Source: Cloacibacterium sp964530915
Lineage (GTDB): Bacteria; Bacteroidota; Bacteroidia; Flavobacteriales; Weeksellaceae
NCBI GenBank assembly: GCA_964530915.1
Contig: CAZHCK010000110.1
Location: forward strand, 1-6,612
Direction of reading: 5' to 3'
Length of the DNA stretch: 6,612 nucleotides
The position numbers were made by a program, and so were the translations under genes. The stretch's first letter is position 1; each line of letters begins with the position of its first letter. Below, piece after piece: positions 1-6,612 of this stretch. The notes under the pieces are model-generated. The model was not told where the DNA came from and did not search any database. It saw nothing but the letters and a program-made list of their open reading frames with translations.

Positions 1-191
1 ATTCTAGTATCCATCGAAAAAACTTCTTCATACTTATTATCAGAAAGAAATTTTATACATAAATATTTCGAAAATCTATCATTCAAAGAAACATTTTTTA
101 TGGTACAATAATTCGCATCAGTAATTTGTTGAGAAAATACTGGAATTGAAAATATTAAATTTATTAAAAAAAAGAACTTCTTATAAATCAT
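1..191 (-). CDS. Secreted or envelope protein of unknown function, 5' part only
   Basis: An open frame starts with ATG at 191-189 and stays open for 63 codons to the window edge, so only the N-terminus is visible. It starts MIYKKFFFLINLIFSIPVFS followed by QQ. This is a textbook Sec signal peptide: Lys4-Lys5, a hydrophobic core at about residues 6-18, and a likely signal peptidase I cut after Ser20 that leaves Gln at the mature N-terminus, as is common in flavobacterial exported proteins. No Cys lies at the cut, so it is not an obvious lipoprotein. The visible mature part (residues 21-63) has Cys29 and Cys45 and matches no family I recognise. The start codon overlaps the glgA stop in an ATGA, which supports this start and suggests translational coupling in the glgB-glgA operon. 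The signal peptide contains a run of eight T. That the gene is real is fairly sure; its function is unknown. Confidence 0.72.
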   Translation of the reverse strand, partial: MIYKKFFFLINLIFSIPVFSQQITDANYCTIKNVSLNDRFSKYLCIKFLSDNKYEEVFSMDTR

Positions 192-1597
192 TTTTTACGA
201 TATAAATTTACATAATTTTCAGCAGATTTCTGCCAAGAAAAGTCCAAATTCATTATTGTTTTTCGTAAATTTTGCATTTCTTCTTTATCATCATATAAAT
301 ACAGCGCTCTTTTGATGGCATGTACAGCATCATCAGTTCCCGGGAAGGTATAATTTAAGCCATAACCTCCTGAAGAAATATCTGTTACGGTATCTTTTAA
401 CCCACCTGTATATCGTACAATTGGGATAGTTCCGTATCTCATGGCATACATTTGATTCAATCCACAAGGTTCTACTCGAGAAGGCATCAATAAGAAATCT
501 GCTCCTGCATAAATCTTGTGCGACAAAGCTTCTTTGTATCCTAAATCCATCGCAAAATTCACATGAAATTCTTCTTGAAGTTGTTTCAGTGTATTTTCTA
601 TTTGTGGATTTCCAGAACCTAAGATGAGAATATTTAAAGCGCCTTCAGTTTCTGAGATACTTCTTCTTACAATATCTGGTAACATATCTGCTCCTTTTTC
701 GCCAGCAAACCTTCCAATAAATGCAAAAAGCGGAAGTTCTGGATTCAATCCATATTCTTCACAAAGCCATTTTTTATTTTTTTCTTTACCTTCTTCAAAA
801 TTCTCTCTAGAATAATGATCGTTAAGCATTATATCCGTCATAGGATTCCAAACTTCTGTATCTATTCCATTGATGATTCCATGTGCTTTTCTGTATTCTT
901 GTCTGATTAAATCTTGCAATCCTTGCGCATCTTCAAATAACTCATGCATATAACCTTGAGAAACTGCAGTAAATTCATGACTGCACTTAATCATAGTTGC
1001 CAAAGGATTAATTCTTCCGTTCCAATCGAGCAATCCCCATTTCCAAGCGTCAAAACGTGGCATATAATTAGACATTTGCCAATCCATCGTACCTTGATAC
1101 TCCCCATTATGAATGGTTCCTACGGTTTTTACGCCTTTTAAAAAGTCAAAATCTTGACAATGTTCTACCATAAACGGAACTAAACCTGTATGATAATCAT
1201 GACAATGCAAGACATCTGGACGAATTTCCATTGCAGAAAGCCAGTGTAAAACCGCATGCTGAAAAGCAATAAACTGTTGACTTTCATCTAAATAACCATA
1301 GACTTGATCTCTATCTAACAATCCTGGAATTTTCACCAAATACAATTCGTATCCTAAAACATTATGTTTTTCTTTCATGACCAATACTTGGTACATGTGA
1401 TGAATCTGATGAATAAAACCATCAAAAACCACTTCGAATTCGTTCTCGTTTACAAATGGTTTATTATACCAAGGCATTACTACTTTGGCATCAATTCCCA
1501 TTTTAGTTTGGTATTTAGGAAGCGCACCTACTACATCTGCTAAACCGCCTACTTTAGCTACCGGAAAACATTCTACGCTTAAATGGAAAACTTTCAT
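188..1597 (-). CDS. glgA: Glycogen synthase (ADP-glucose type, GT5 family)
   Basis: This enzyme transfers glucose from ADP-glucose to the non-reducing end of an alpha-1,4-glucan in the cytoplasm. The 469 residues are close to the usual bacterial GlgA length (E. coli about 477). The N-terminal GT5 domain (about 1-240) has the nucleotide-sugar loop KVGGLADVVGALPK at 15-28, HCHDYHT at 131-137 and TIHNGEYQG at 161-169. The C-terminal GT1-like domain (about 245-469) has GRFAGEKG at 295-302, where Arg296 and Lys301 match the phosphate-binding Arg/Lys of E. coli GlgA. It also has SRVEPCGL at 373-380, with the conserved catalytic-region Glu376 and Cys378, and YTGGLKDTV at 396-404. Where many GlgA proteins read HNLAYQG, this one reads HNGEYQG. 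The ATG at 1597 starts directly at the MKVFHLSVECFP beta strand expected for the family. It follows glgB by 36 bp without its own visible promoter or terminator, so the two are probably co-transcribed. No SD-like site is seen, as is usual in Bacteroidota. Confidence 0.96.
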   Translation of the reverse strand: MKVFHLSVECFPVAKVGGLADVVGALPKYQTKMGIDAKVVMPWYNKPFVNENEFEVVFDGFIHQIHHMYQVLVMKEKHNVLGYELYLVKIPGLLDRDQVYGYLDESQQFIAFQHAVLHWLSAMEIRPDVLHCHDYHTGLVPFMVEHCQDFDFLKGVKTVGTIHNGEYQGTMDWQMSNYMPRFDAWKWGLLDWNGRINPLATMIKCSHEFTAVSQGYMHELFEDAQGLQDLIRQEYRKAHGIINGIDTEVWNPMTDIMLNDHYSRENFEEGKEKNKKWLCEEYGLNPELPLFAFIGRFAGEKGADMLPDIVRRSISETEGALNILILGSGNPQIENTLKQLQEEFHVNFAMDLGYKEALSHKIYAGADFLLMPSRVEPCGLNQMYAMRYGTIPIVRYTGGLKDTVTDISSGGYGLNYTFPGTDDAVHAIKRALYLYDDKEEMQNLRKTIMNLDFSWQKSAENYVNLYRKK

Positions 1598-1605
1598 CTT
1601 AAGTT

Positions 1606-1633
1606 TGAGTTATGAGTTATAAATTATAAGTTA
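1606..1633 (-). repeat. 7-bp tandem repeat, four copies, between glgB and glgA
   Basis: Read on the minus strand directly after the glgB stop, the spacer consists of TAACTTA, TAATTTA, TAACTCA and TAACTCA. These are four adjacent heptamers with consensus TAACTYA; the last two are identical and the second has one deviation. They fill 28 of the 36 bases between the genes, and the remaining AACTTAAG leads into the glgA ATG. The first repeat begins with TAA, which places a second stop in frame after glgB. The repeat is transcribed as part of the operon leader of glgA. No stem-loop is evident. Whether it has a function or is a replication-slippage product cannot be told from one copy of the locus. 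Confidence 0.8.
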
Positions 1634-3571
1634 TTATTTGCTTTTTGCTTGGTTCTTTTTAGTTTTCTCCGTTTGCTTTAAAATAATTCCTGAAAGCGGT
1701 GGCAAAGTAACAATCATAGAATTGGGTTTATTATTCCATGGAGTTTCTTCGTACCATTTAATTTCTGAAACTACTCCACTTCCTCCAAATTCTGGAGCAT
1801 CTGAATTAAGAATCACTTCCCATTTTGTTCCTTCTTCTATTCCAATTTTATAATCGAAAGTTCTAGGAGTAAGATTCAATACAGACATGAGCACCTCATC
1901 TTCAGATTTTCCTTTTCTTAGAAAAACATAGATAGAATTATCTGCATCATCGGCTTCAATCCATTCAAAACCGTATGGATTGAAATTATTTTCGTAAAGT
2001 GCTTTTTCGGATTTGAAAACCGTATTCAAATTTTTCACAAAATTCTGCAATCCTTTGTGTATAGGATATTGTAGAAGATGCCAATCTAAACTTTGGCTAA
2101 AATCCCATTCGTGAGTTTGTCCGAATTCACCACCCATGAAAAGCAATTTATTACCTGGATGCGTATACATATACGTGTACAATGCTCTTAAATTGGCATG
2201 TTTTTGCCATTCGTCACCTTGCATTTTAAAAATCAAACTGCTTTTTCCGTGTACTACTTCGTCATGAGACAATGGCAACATGTAATTCTCATTATTCATG
2301 TACATGGTACTGAAAGTGAGTTTATGATGATGATATTTTCTAGCAATTGGATCTTCTTCGAAATAATCAAGAGTATCATGCATCCAACCCATCATCCATT
2401 TCATTCCGAAACCTAATCCGTCATCATAAATAGGTTTGGTAACTTTAGGAAAATCACTACTGTCTTCTGCAATTGTTTGTATATCTGGAAATTCTCTGTA
2501 CACAATAGTATTCATCTCTTTGATGAAATCAATAGCTTCCAGATTTCTATTATCTCCATATTTATTTGGCTCCCATTCTCCATCTGCTCTAGAATAATCT
2601 AACTCAAGCATAGAACGAACTGCATCTACACGTAAACCATCTGCATGATATCTATCGAGCCAAAAACAAGCATTTGAAATCAAGAAAGATTTTACTTCGT
2701 TTCTTCCATAGTTGAAAATATGAGATTTCCAATCGGGGTGAAATCCTTTTCTTGGGTCTTCATGTTCGTAAAGGAAACTTCCATCAAAATAATGTAAACC
2801 ATTGGCATCTCCCGGAAAATGGGAAGGAACCCAATCGAGAATTACGCCAATTTCATTTTTGTGCAATTCTTCTATTAAATACATTAAATCTTGTGGCGTT
2901 CCAAAACGAGAACTCGCTGCGTAGAAACCTGTAATTTGGTAACCCCAACTTGGATCGAATGGATATTCCATCACGGGCATAAATTCTACATGCGTAAAAT
3001 TCATTTCCTTCACATAAGGAACGAGTCTTTCTGCAATTTCTCTGTACGTGAAAAAACGATTAGGGTCATCTGTTCCTCTCATCCAAGAAGCCAAATGAAC
3101 TTCGTAAACAGAAATAGGAGATTCTAAAGAATTTTTTTGATGGCGGTTTTTCATCCATTCTTGGTCTTTCCATTCGTAGAAAGTAGTATCTACAATAGAA
3201 GCCGCTTGAATGGTTTGTTGCCATTTTAAAGCATAGGGATCGCCTTTTTCCAAATAGGCACCACTGTATGTTTGAATGCCAAATTTATAAATTACACCAA
3301 AATCTAATCCTTCTATAAAACCTTCCCAAATCCCAGAACCATCCCAACGAATTTTGAGTTCAGAAACTCTAGAATCCCAATTATTGAAATCTCCAATTAC
3401 GGAAACTTGTTTAGCATTAGGAGCCCAAACCGCAAAATAGATTCCTGTTTTACCGTCTATTTCTACTTTATGAGAACCCATTTTTTCATAGAGTTTAAAA
3501 TGTTTTCCTTCACGGAAAAGATGGATATCAAATTCAGAAAAAAGAGAGTGAGGTACTACTTGGTAAGTCAT
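1634..3571 (-). CDS. glgB: 1,4-alpha-glucan branching enzyme (GH13)
   Basis: This enzyme cuts alpha-1,4-glucan chains and reattaches the piece through an alpha-1,6 bond, making the branches of glycogen. I take the ATG at 3571 as the start (645 residues). The frame can be opened 13 codons earlier at a GTG (3610), but that GTG lies inside the predicted -7 promoter element, and homologous proteins usually begin close to the SLFSEFDIHLF segment. Residues from the ATG: a CBM48 module at about 42-128 (FAVWAPNAKQVSVIGDFNNWD), the GH13 barrel at about 155-515, and an all-beta C-terminal domain at about 535-632, then a Lys-rich tail. Catalytic residues are Asp316 in DGLRVDAV, Glu369 in TIAEDSSD and Asp437 in LSHDEVVHGK, matching E. 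coli Asp405, Glu458 and Asp526. It lacks the extra N-terminal module of the 728-residue E. coli enzyme. It is the first gene of the glg unit and sits 36 bp before glgA. Confidence 0.95.
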   Translation of the reverse strand: MTYQVVPHSLFSEFDIHLFREGKHFKLYEKMGSHKVEIDGKTGIYFAVWAPNAKQVSVIGDFNNWDSRVSELKIRWDGSGIWEGFIEGLDFGVIYKFGIQTYSGAYLEKGDPYALKWQQTIQAASIVDTTFYEWKDQEWMKNRHQKNSLESPISVYEVHLASWMRGTDDPNRFFTYREIAERLVPYVKEMNFTHVEFMPVMEYPFDPSWGYQITGFYAASSRFGTPQDLMYLIEELHKNEIGVILDWVPSHFPGDANGLHYFDGSFLYEHEDPRKGFHPDWKSHIFNYGRNEVKSFLISNACFWLDRYHADGLRVDAVRSMLELDYSRADGEWEPNKYGDNRNLEAIDFIKEMNTIVYREFPDIQTIAEDSSDFPKVTKPIYDDGLGFGMKWMMGWMHDTLDYFEEDPIARKYHHHKLTFSTMYMNNENYMLPLSHDEVVHGKSSLIFKMQGDEWQKHANLRALYTYMYTHPGNKLLFMGGEFGQTHEWDFSQSLDWHLLQYPIHKGLQNFVKNLNTVFKSEKALYENNFNPYGFEWIEADDADNSIYVFLRKGKSEDEVLMSVLNLTPRTFDYKIGIEEGTKWEVILNSDAPEFGGSGVVSEIKWYEETPWNNKPNSMIVTLPPLSGIILKQTEKTKKNQAKSK

Positions 3572-3609
3572 GGTGATTTTAGCGTTTTTAGAAATGTTAA
3601 ATAAACACA

Positions 3610-3640
3610 CTAATTTACTGCAAGTAAACGAGAGTACAAA
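3610..3640 (-). promoter_or_regulatory. Predicted Bacteroidota-type promoter of the glgB-glgA unit
   Basis: On the minus strand a TTTG at 3640-3637 is followed by a 19-base spacer and TAAATTAG at 3617-3610. The Bacteroidota housekeeping consensus is TTTG, about 19 bases, then TAnnTTTG, so the -33 element and spacing match exactly and the -7 element has one mismatch. The site lies just past the ppdK terminator, as expected for a new transcription unit. A start roughly six bases downstream would give a leader of about 33 bases before the glgB ATG at 3571. The transcription start is inferred, not seen. Confidence 0.6.
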
Positions 3641-3671
3641 GTTTTAGGAGGTTAAATGTTTCTTAAATTTA

Positions 3672-3709
3672 GTAAAAAGAGAAGCCGCATAGAAAATTCT
3701 ATGCGGCTT
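3672..3709 (-). terminator. Intrinsic terminator downstream of ppdK
   Basis: A perfect 11-bp inverted repeat, AAGCCGCATAG paired with CTATGCGGCTT, occupies 3682-3692 and 3699-3709. Its 6-base AT loop could pair two further A-T steps. On the minus strand the stem is followed directly by CTCTTTTTAC, a U-rich tract. The stem is conspicuously GC-rich for this AT-rich neighbourhood. It lies 24 bases past the ppdK stop codon, so it ends the ppdK transcript and separates it from glgB. The other strand has no T run after the stem, so termination should be one-directional. Confidence 0.9.
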
Positions 3710-3732
3710 ATCATTGTTAATTATAAATATTG

Positions 3733-6498
3733 TTATGAAGTTTTCACATATTTTTTATCTTCGATTGCAGCTTGTGCAGCAGCTAATCTAGCGATAGGAA
3801 CTCTAAATGGAGAACAACTTACATAATTCATACCGATAGAATGACAGAATTTAACTGATTCTGCATCACCACCGTGCTCACCACAAATACCTACTTTTAA
3901 GTTTGGTTTTGTTTTTCTACCTCTTTCTACCCCGATTTTGATTAATTCGCCTACACCAGATTGGTCAATAGATACGAATGGATCTCCAGGTAATAATTTA
4001 AGATCTAGATATGTAGGTAAGAATCCACCGATATCATCTCTAGAGAAACCGAAAGACATTTGAGTTAAGTCATTGGTACCAAAGCTGAAGAAATCTGCAA
4101 CTTGTGCCATAGAATCTGCTTTAAGTGCTGCTCTAGGAATCTCAATCATGGTTCCGTACATGTAAGGAATTTTTTTAACTCCTAATTTCTCTAAAGTTTC
4201 ATCGTAAACTCTATCTACGATTGCTTTTTGGTGAGAAAGTTCGTGTCTACCGCAAGTTACAGGAATCATAATTTCTGGGAATGCTTTTACGCCTTCTTTT
4301 TGTAATTCACCTGCAGCTTCGAAGATTGCTCTTACTTGCATTTCGGTAATTTCTGGATAAGAAACTCCTAAACGTACACCTCTATGACCAAGCATTGGGT
4401 TGTTTTCGTGTAATGCAAGGATTCTTCTGTTTAAGATGCTCATGCTTACGCCTAACTCTTTAGAAAGTTCTTGTAACTTCGCTTTATCGTGAGGTACGAA
4501 TTCGTGTAATGGTGGGTCTAGTAATCTGATGGTTACTGCATTTCCTTTCATTACTTCTAAAGTTGCTTTGATGTCTCTCTTCACGAAAGTAAATAATTCA
4601 TTAAGCGCTACTTTTCTTTCTTCTTCGGTGTCACTCATGATCATTTTTCTTAATAAGAATAATGGTTTATCACTACCTTCACCGTAGAACATGTGCTCCG
4701 TTCTGAATAATCCGATACCTTCTGCTCCAAAATAAGTTGCTTGTTCAGCATCTTTAGGAGTATCAGCATTGGTTCTTACACCCATTGTTTTATACTTGTC
4801 TACTAAAGTCATTAATTGTTTGTAAGCTTGATTTTTATTTAAATCTACATCAATTAATGGTAAAGAACCTTCGTAAACTGTTCCTTTACTACCGTTTAGA
4901 GATACCCAATCTCCTTCTTTTATTTTTTTACCGTCTTTGGTTACAAAATATTTTTCTTTATCGTGGATAGAGATTTCGCTACATCCTACGATACAACATT
5001 TACCCCAACCTCTAGCTACTAAAGCTGCGTGAGAAGTCATACCACCTTTTGTAGTAAGAATCGCTTCTGATTTGTGCATACCATCTACATCTTCAGGAGA
5101 AGTTTCTTCTCTTACTAGGATTACTTTTTCTCCTTTAGAAGCCCATTCTACAGCGTCTTCTGAAGAGAATACTACTCTACCTACAGCACCACCAGGACCA
5201 GCTGGTAAACCTTTAGCAACTACTTTATGAGTTTTTTCGATATCTGGGTCGAACATTGGTAATAATAACTCTACCAACTGATTAGGATTAACTCTAAGGA
5301 TTGCAGTTTCTGCATCAATCATTCCTTCTTTGTACATATCAGCAGCCATTTTTACTGCAGATACACCATTTCTTTTACCCACTCTACATTGTAGCATGTA
5401 TAGTTTACCTTTTTCGATGGTAAATTCTATATCTTGCATGTCTTTGTAGTGTTTTTCTAATCTTTGTTGAATTTCATCAAGCTCTTTGTATTGCTCTGGC
5501 ATGAATTTCTCCAGAGTAGTTAAATTTTTACTGTGGTCATTTTTAGAATATTGATTGATAGGAGCTGGAGTTCTTATACCTGCTACTACGTCTTCTCCTT
5601 GAGCATTTACTAAATATTCTCCATAGAATTTATTTTCACCGTTTCCTGGGTTTCTAGTGAAAGCTACACCTGTACAAGAATCATTACCCATGTTACCGAA
5701 TACCATAGCTTGTACGTTTACAGCAGTTCCCCATTCATCTGGAATTCTTTCGATTCTTCTGTACTCAATTGCACGTTTTCCGTTCCAAGAAGCGAATACA
5801 GCACCTACACCTCCCATTAATTGATCCCATGGAGTTTCAGGGAAGTCTTGTTTTAGGTGTTTTTTAGTTAAAGCTTTGAATTCTTTTACTAATTTTTTAA
5901 GATCATCAGCAGAAAGATCAGTATCTAATTCTACGCCTTTTTCTTTTTTAACTTCTTCTAATCTTTCGTCCATGATTTTACGGATACCAATACCTTTCGC
6001 TGGTTCCATACCACCTGCTTTTTCGATTACTACGTCTGCATACATCATTACCAATCTTCTGTAAGCATCGTAAGCAAATCTTTCGTCACCGCTTTCTGCG
6101 ATAAGACCTTGGATAGTTTCGTCATTAAGACCAATGTTAAGAACGGTATCCATCATTCCTGGCATAGATTTTCTAGCACCAGAACGTACAGACATTAATA
6201 AAGGATTTTTAACGTCTCCGAATTTTTTGCCCATTAATTTTTCAACTTGAGCAAGTGCATCTTTTATTTGCTTTTCTAATGTAGAAGGATATTGTCTTTT
6301 ATTATCGTAGAAATACGTACATACTTCTGTAGTGATGGTAAAACCGGGAGGAACAGGTAGTTTAAGATCTTTGTGACCTGCCATTTCTGCTAAGTTAGCA
6401 CCTTTTCCACCGAGTAGATTCTTCATTGACTCATTTCCATCGGCTTTACCACCACCGAAGGAATACACATACTTTTCATTTTTTGCTGTTGTAGCCAT
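3733..6498 (-). CDS. ppdK: Pyruvate, phosphate dikinase
   Basis: PPDK interconverts pyruvate, ATP and phosphate with phosphoenolpyruvate, AMP and pyrophosphate. It can serve gluconeogenesis or a PPi-linked glycolysis. The 921 residues are somewhat longer than the Clostridium symbiosum enzyme (about 874). The ATP-grasp nucleotide domain spans about 20-375, with LLGGKGANLAEM at 28-39, SVRSGARKSMPGMMDTVLN at 103-121 and DIEFTIEKGKLYMLQCR at 356-372. The swivelling phosphohistidine domain (about 430-540) has GGMTSHAALVARGWGKCC at 485-502, with His490 as the phosphocarrier and Thr488 at the position regulated by PDRP kinases in other organisms. The PEP/pyruvate barrel (about 555-912) has GIGLFRTEHMF at 594-604, RLLDPPLHEF at 658-667, MIEIPRA with Glu786, SFGTNDLTQ at 805-813 and GICGEHGG at 870-877 with the acid/base Cys872. 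The ATG at 6498 gives a normal N-terminus. The gene has its own upstream signals and terminator, so it is probably monocistronic. A typical family member reads QTRNGKR where this has QCRVGKR; Gln370 and Arg372 are kept. Confidence 0.97.
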   Translation of the reverse strand: MATTAKNEKYVYSFGGGKADGNESMKNLLGGKGANLAEMAGHKDLKLPVPPGFTITTEVCTYFYDNKRQYPSTLEKQIKDALAQVEKLMGKKFGDVKNPLLMSVRSGARKSMPGMMDTVLNIGLNDETIQGLIAESGDERFAYDAYRRLVMMYADVVIEKAGGMEPAKGIGIRKIMDERLEEVKKEKGVELDTDLSADDLKKLVKEFKALTKKHLKQDFPETPWDQLMGGVGAVFASWNGKRAIEYRRIERIPDEWGTAVNVQAMVFGNMGNDSCTGVAFTRNPGNGENKFYGEYLVNAQGEDVVAGIRTPAPINQYSKNDHSKNLTTLEKFMPEQYKELDEIQQRLEKHYKDMQDIEFTIEKGKLYMLQCRVGKRNGVSAVKMAADMYKEGMIDAETAILRVNPNQLVELLLPMFDPDIEKTHKVVAKGLPAGPGGAVGRVVFSSEDAVEWASKGEKVILVREETSPEDVDGMHKSEAILTTKGGMTSHAALVARGWGKCCIVGCSEISIHDKEKYFVTKDGKKIKEGDWVSLNGSKGTVYEGSLPLIDVDLNKNQAYKQLMTLVDKYKTMGVRTNADTPKDAEQATYFGAEGIGLFRTEHMFYGEGSDKPLFLLRKMIMSDTEEERKVALNELFTFVKRDIKATLEVMKGNAVTIRLLDPPLHEFVPHDKAKLQELSKELGVSMSILNRRILALHENNPMLGHRGVRLGVSYPEITEMQVRAIFEAAGELQKEGVKAFPEIMIPVTCGRHELSHQKAIVDRVYDETLEKLGVKKIPYMYGTMIEIPRAALKADSMAQVADFFSFGTNDLTQMSFGFSRDDIGGFLPTYLDLKLLPGDPFVSIDQSGVGELIKIGVERGRKTKPNLKVGICGEHGGDAESVKFCHSIGMNYVSCSPFRVPIARLAAAQAAIEDKKYVKTS

Positions 6499-6538
6499 AA
6501 TATATTAATTTGTTATTTTTCTCTTATAATTTCTGGAA

Positions 6539-6546
6539 CAAAATTA
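6539..6546 (-). promoter_or_regulatory. Candidate -7 promoter element of ppdK
   Basis: On the minus strand 6546-6539 reads TAATTTTG, an exact fit to the Bacteroidota -7 consensus TAnnTTTG. It lies 40 bases before the ppdK ATG, which would give a leader of about 34 bases. The expected TTTG at the -33 position is absent: with a 19-base spacer the bases are GGAA. The call therefore rests on one element only. A promoter with a poor -33 element may need an activator, and a palindrome lies at a suitable distance upstream. Confidence 0.4.
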
Positions 6547-6581
6547 CAAACTACCTTATAATAAATTCCTTTATTATTTGC

Positions 6582-6609
6582 TGACATTTATCAATTTTGA
6601 TAAATATCA
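6582..6609. promoter_or_regulatory. 28-bp near-palindrome upstream of ppdK, possible operator
   Basis: The core is a perfect inverted repeat with 9-base arms, ATTTATCAA at 6586-6594 and TTGATAAAT at 6597-6605, separated by two bases. The symmetry continues outward with one mismatch to TGA at 6582-6584 and TCA at 6607-6609, so 12 of 14 positions pair in each half. Its centre is about 49 bases upstream of the candidate -7 element of ppdK and about 62 bases upstream of the inferred start. That spacing suits an activator dimer. It is AT-rich with no GC stem, so it is a poor terminator candidate. I cannot name the regulator, and a chance palindrome in AT-rich DNA is possible. Confidence 0.4.
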
Positions 6610-6612
6610 TAT

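Noticed and set aside
166..173. Run of eight A (eight T in the gene) in the signal peptide of the partial secreted-protein gene, a possible phase-variation tract.
   Set aside because: Runs of this length are common by chance in AT-rich DNA, and the frame is intact here. Without strain comparison there is no reason to call it a contingency locus.
624..1141. Plus-strand open frames antisense to glgA (63 and 65 codons).
   Set aside because: They lie fully within the strongly supported glgA frame, with no upstream signals and no recognisable protein; shadow frames.
1638..3604. Six plus-strand open frames of 60-78 codons antisense to glgB.
   Set aside because: They are opposite a conserved, motif-complete branching enzyme, have low-complexity translations, and show no independent promoter; shadow frames.
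3572..3610. Riboswitch or attenuator in the glgB leader.
   Set aside because: The inferred leader is only about 33 bases, AT-rich and without a stable stem, which is too short for a known riboswitch aptamer.
3646..3826. Plus-strand AGGAGG at 3646-3651, followed four bases later by ATG (3656) and a 56-codon open frame ending with TAA at 3824-3826.
   Set aside because: The spacing looks ideal for an E. coli-type start, but Bacteroidota seldom use such sites. The frame runs through the ppdK terminator stem and antisense into the ppdK 3' end, no plus-strand promoter of the local type is evident, and the peptide resembles nothing I know. Coincidence is more likely.
4785..6064. Plus-strand open frames antisense to ppdK (61 and 62 codons).
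   Set aside because: They are explained by the codon usage of ppdK on the other strand; there are no domains or regulatory signals.

Overview
The window reads as ordinary chromosomal DNA of a low-GC Bacteroidota bacterium, most likely of class Flavobacteriia. Three things suggest this. The sequence is AT-rich, the genes have no clear Shine-Dalgarno sites, and promoter-like elements of the Bacteroidota type (TTTG, then about 19 bases, then TAnnTTTG) can be seen. The proteins also look flavobacterial in style. This placement is inference from sequence character; no search was run.

Every supported gene is on the minus strand, so transcription runs from high to low coordinates. At the right, 6499-6612 is an upstream region holding a 28-bp near-palindrome and a likely -7 element. 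These precede ppdK (6498-3733), a complete pyruvate, phosphate dikinase with all the catalytic motifs I looked for. A strong intrinsic terminator (3709-3672) closes that unit. A recognisable promoter (3640-3610) then opens a second unit: glgB (branching enzyme, best start 3571), a 36-bp gap made mostly of a 7-bp tandem repeat, glgA (glycogen synthase, 1597-188), and the first 63 codons of a gene for a secreted protein. That last gene overlaps the glgA stop by ATGA and runs off the left edge.

Together the genes suggest carbon storage fed by gluconeogenesis. PPDK interconverts pyruvate and phosphoenolpyruvate, GlgA elongates alpha-1,4-glucan and GlgB adds alpha-1,6 branches. No ADP-glucose pyrophosphorylase (glgC), phosphorylase or debranching enzyme lies in the window. 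The terminator argues that ppdK and the glg genes are separate transcripts.

I found no CRISPR array, insertion sequence, tRNA or rRNA, and no novel defence or biosynthetic system. No gene-free stretch exceeds about 165 bases. The points most worth a second look are the truncated secreted-protein gene coupled to glgA, the palindrome upstream of ppdK, the heptamer repeat between glgB and glgA, and the glgB start codon.
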